Assembly: GCA_035260545.1 (NCBI GenBank)
Contig: DATFUZ010000055.1
Coordinates: forward strand, 35,998-99,997
Direction of reading: 5' to 3'
DNA from: DATDDB01 sp035260545
Lineage (GTDB): Bacteria > Pseudomonadota > Gammaproteobacteria > Burkholderiales > Gallionellaceae
DNA length: 64,000 nucleotides
Shown: positions 63,753 through 64,000 of the stretch, piece after piece
Numbering within the stretch: position 1 is the stretch's first letter
Layout of the letters: every line of letters starts with the position of its first letter
Position numbers and translations under genes: made by a program
Notes under the pieces: generated by a model
What the model was told of the DNA's origin: nothing
The model's input: the letters and a program-made list of their open reading frames with translations, nothing else
The model's database searches: none

Positions 63753-63913
63753 GCGGCCTCCTGTATATTGGCCGACATTCTGCCCCCACTCCCGGCGAAT
63801 GACAATCGCCGCCCGCCGTGCCTGTCAGCCAGCCGCTGTCCCGCCGAATCTGCTAAAGTGCCAAGGGTGCGCCAGGCATGAACGCCGCGCCGACACAACA
63901 GAAGAGGAACCCC

Positions 63914-64000
63914 ATGGCCAGCCGCCCCCACCGCACCTTATCCGCAATCCTGTTTTCCGCCGCCGCGGCGGCCTTAACCCTGGGCCTCTGCGCCCCGGGC
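63914..64000 (+). CDS. Start of an exported protein (cut by window end)
   Basis: 29 codons are visible: a basic start (MASRPHRTLSAIL), then a hydrophobic Ala/Leu core (FSAAAAALTLGLCAPG) typical of a signal peptide; the Cys could be part of a lipobox. AGAGGAACCCC before ATG 63914 supports it. No identity can be given. Confidence 0.6.
   Translation, partial: MASRPHRTLSAILFSAAAAALTLGLCAPG

Overview
The window looks like a chromosomal segment of a GC-rich Betaproteobacterium. The evidence is gene content (ClsB/YbhP pair, PAQR protein, YfdX, YeiH-type transporter with a LysR neighbour, GGDEF/EAL and PAS proteins), roughly 62-65% GC by eye in the core genes, and abundant REP-like palindromes with a REP-associated transposase. 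No rRNA or marker gene fixes the genus. Core genes are interleaved with many short, AT-richer orphan genes that sit between dispersed repeats.

Layout. Bases 1-4770 hold the end of a trehalose synthase (treT) followed by a complete carbohydrate ABC transporter (binding protein, two permeases, ATPase), the gene set of archaeal trehalose/maltose operons. Bases 5043-8855 hold small membrane and secreted proteins and a flavin-dependent halogenase-like oxidoreductase. An HNH endonuclease (9101-9658) is followed by a dense leftward tRNA array (9818-10919: Arg, a broken Leu, Leu, Trp, Gln, Asp, a Lys-anticodon tRNA with a Glu-like body, Pro, Ala). Just upstream lie two tandem paralogous small-ORF units with matching 3' hairpins, driven by a strong promoter. 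Then come trhA (12107), a REP-associated tyrosine transposase with its REPs (13560-14194), a bicupin protein, a YeiH-like transporter with divergent LysR gene (15984-18063), a globin with an 18-bp tandem repeat upstream, a 1263-residue five-PAS GGDEF-EAL protein (21107-24898), rbgA, an ankyrin-led operon (26675-29063) and a GumN/EEP/ClsB run (29354-32495). Bases 33060-52222 are the most mosaic part: orphan genes, a broken IS110 element, rsgA, a 2OG-dioxygenase/HEPN-zinc pair, envelope proteins, a NUDIX enzyme, a histone-H1-like protein and a DUF1444 protein. The right end carries YceH, an inositol-phosphatase-like enzyme, an IsdG-like monooxygenase, a MATE exporter, a three-gene operon (hybrid histidine kinase, cyclic-phosphate receiver protein, ADP-ribosyltransferase-like protein), and a c-di-GMP-I riboswitch ahead of a membrane ankyrin protein.

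The most interesting pattern is a repeat-bounded cassette organisation. A roughly 75-bp repeat (called family A here; it starts near TTGAAGTACAATCGGTCCG and ends near GTCCCAATTGCAGACAT) occurs about ten times. Every copy is oriented the same way relative to an orphan gene that follows it. In four cases a second repeat (family B; core GGAAGTCAGCCCCGCCAGCC) lies just after the orphan gene(s), again in fixed orientation. The cargo includes the dioxygenase/HEPN pair, an immunity-like protein and a DUF1444 protein, and is often AT-richer than the core genes. No integrase is visible, so movement is inferred from the arrangement alone.

All assignments come from reading the sequence and from remembered family motifs. 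No database search was run, and start codons are chosen from Shine-Dalgarno context.
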